Assembly: GCA_044464765.1 (NCBI GenBank)
Contig: JBIQKZ010000012.1
Location: forward strand, 1-64,000
Source of the DNA: JBIQKZ01 sp044464765
GTDB lineage: Bacteria; Pseudomonadota; Gammaproteobacteria; Burkholderiales; Burkholderiaceae_B
DNA length: 64,000 nt
Direction: 5' to 3'
Below the pieces are notes generated by a model that saw only the letters and a list, made by a program, of their open reading frames with translations, ran no database searches and was not told the origin of the DNA. The position numbers and the translations under genes were made by a program. Below are positions 62,938-64,000 of the stretch, piece by piece (position 1 is the first letter of the stretch; each line of letters starts with the position of its first letter).

Positions 62938-63657
62938 TCAGTGTGCCGCAAGGAAAAGAAAAATCGTGGGATGTTTGTGCAGGGCCGGCGCGGACCGCGC
63001 TTGCCACTTTGCGATGGCATGCGATTGGATCAGCTCGTGCTCTGTGGTCAGGGCTCGCGCAACGCAAAGCCGGGTGTTGCCTTTCAGCGTCTGGATCAAG
63101 GCGGTATACATGGCCTCGTTCCGGTACGGGGTTTCGATGAAGATTTGGGTTTGATGATTTCGTGCAGAGTCCGACTCCCATTGTTTCAGTTGCCGTGCGC
63201 GTTGTGCCGCCTCGACGGGCGCATAGCCATGAAACGCGAAGCGCTGGCCGTCCAGGCCGCTGGCCATCAGGGCCAGCAGGATGGACGAGGGCCCCACCCA
63301 CGGCACGACCCGGATCCCCATGTCGTGAGCCAGGGCGGCGACCTTCGCGCCCGGGTCGGCGACTGCCGGGCAACCGGCTTCCGAGACCAGGCCGATTTCG
63401 CTGACGGACGCATCGTTTAGCCACTGGCGTATTTCGCGCGGATCGGTCTTGGCGTCCAGCGTGTGAATGGTGATTTCCCGCAGCGGGGTGACGGCGCCGA
63501 CCAGCTTGAGAAAGGCGCGGGCGGTTTTGGCGTTCTCGGCAATATAGGTGGTGAGGCGAGCGGCGAGCGCCTGTGCTTCCCCGGGCAGCCATTGCTCAAG
63601 CGGAGCGTCCCCGAGTCCGACGGGGATGAGATGCAGGGTGCGTGATGGTGGAGTCAT
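62938..63657 (-). CDS. RsmI/tetrapyrrole methylase-family SAM methyltransferase
   Basis: A 239-residue SAM-dependent methylase of the RsmI (COG0313) fold. The SAM region GLVSEAGCPAVADPGAKVAALAHDMGIRVVP and the FHGYAPVEAAQRARQLKQWE segment align with RsmI, but the usual N-terminal GNLGD is replaced by VGLGDAPLEQWLP. It is probably the RsmI paralogue found beside maf in betaproteobacteria, not the 16S rRNA enzyme itself; the target is unknown. Overlaps maf by four bases. Confidence 0.82.
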   Translation of the reverse strand: MTPPSRTLHLIPVGLGDAPLEQWLPGEAQALAARLTTYIAENAKTARAFLKLVGAVTPLREITIHTLDAKTDPREIRQWLNDASVSEIGLVSEAGCPAVADPGAKVAALAHDMGIRVVPWVGPSSILLALMASGLDGQRFAFHGYAPVEAAQRARQLKQWESDSARNHQTQIFIETPYRNEAMYTALIQTLKGNTRLCVARALTTEHELIQSHAIAKWQARSAPALHKHPTIFLFLAAH

Positions 63658-64000
63658 GGCGTGAGCGGGTGTGTAAGAGGGTTAAGGCCGAAACTGCGCA
63701 GCATGCGGGCCAGCGCAATCAGAGGCAGCCCGACAATGGCTGTGGGATCATCGCTGTGTATCGCTTGCATCAGGGCGATTCCAAGCCCTTCCGCCTTGGC
63801 GCTGCCCGCCGTGTCGAAAGGTTGCTCCCGACGAAGATACGCGTCGATCTCGGTGTCCGTCAGGTCTCGGAAGCTGCAACGAGTGACCACATCGGCGGAT
63901 TCGTCGCGCTTGCCGTCGGTGACGCACAATGCGCTATGGAATTCCACCGTTCTGCCGCGAAATTGCCTTAGCTGCTGTTGCGCGCCTTGAAAGTTTCCAG
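63654..64000 (-). CDS. Maf-family nucleotide pyrophosphatase, C-terminal part
   Basis: Only the last 115 residues are in the window; the 5' part runs off the right end. The reading frame enters open at 64000 with ...QLRQFRGRTVEFHSALCV, followed by CSFRDLTDTEIDAYLRREQPFDTAGSAKAEGLG, the Maf signature, and GLPLIALARMLRSFG at the end. Maf proteins hydrolyse non-canonical NTPs; this resembles the YceF subgroup (7-methyl-GTP). Overlaps the methyltransferase start. Confidence 0.92.
   Translation of the reverse strand, partial: GNFQGAQQQLRQFRGRTVEFHSALCVTDGKRDESADVVTRCSFRDLTDTEIDAYLRREQPFDTAGSAKAEGLGIALMQAIHSDDPTAIVGLPLIALARMLRSFGLNPLTHPLTP

Overview
The window is chromosomal DNA of a betaproteobacterium, almost certainly family Alcaligenaceae (Bordetella / Achromobacter / Pusillimonas-like). 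The grounds are a Burkholderiales-type porin directly before a 14-gene nuo operon that ends in a DUF2818 gene, a RisA/RisS two-component pair, the Par27-type parvulin beside bolA, yciB and msrB, the smc-zipA-ligA cluster, and an intracellular PHB depolymerase. Coding density is high, third positions are GC-rich, and no phage, transposase, CRISPR array or rRNA was seen. The replicon runs off both ends: the window opens on a 3' tRNA-like end and closes inside a maf gene.

Layout. 1-1860: tRNA-like 3' end with terminator, a long AT-rich leader and a general porin. 1970-17447: terminator, promoter and nuoABCDEFGHIJKLMN plus a DUF2818 membrane protein, i.e. complete respiratory complex I. 17473-21874 (minus): serB and mfd. 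21903-23095: ispD-ispF of the MEP pathway. 23097-25894 (minus): an AhpC-type peroxiredoxin and risA-risS. 26220-28338: a tsaB-rimI gene fusion and a family-4-like uracil-DNA glycosylase. 28415-29719 (minus): lplT. 30010-36634: smc, zipA, ligA (chromosome condensation, division, ligation). 36659-38708 (minus): msrB-yciB-bolA-par27, tightly overlapping. 39097-42711: a branched-chain-amino-acid-type ABC transporter with a LivM-LivG fusion and no binding protein; a convergent LivF-like gene with a damaged Walker A motif follows (42781-43491). 43706-47417 (minus): fdxA-fpr, phaZ-rnfB-nth. 47720-49288: pncB and a RidA-family gene. 49349-49870 (minus): a flavodoxin-like protein. 49953-55649: monofunctional relA, a large palindromic element, trpB-trpA, accD. 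55774-58818 (minus): rne with a long leader. 59308-62045: rluC, msrP-msrQ. 62023-64000 (minus): an AmiD-like lipoprotein amidase, an RsmI-family methyltransferase and a truncated maf.

The content is mostly housekeeping: respiration, repair, envelope and methionine-sulfoxide repair (msrB in the cytosol, msrPQ in the periplasm), isoprenoid precursors, tryptophan and fatty acid synthesis. I found no convincing new multi-gene system. The features least explained by known families are the roughly 198-bp palindrome between relA and trpB, the orphan ATPase with cysteine in place of the Walker A lysine, the duplicated DUF2818 protein, the rnfB-nth remnant without other rnf genes, and the tRNA-like end at the left edge.
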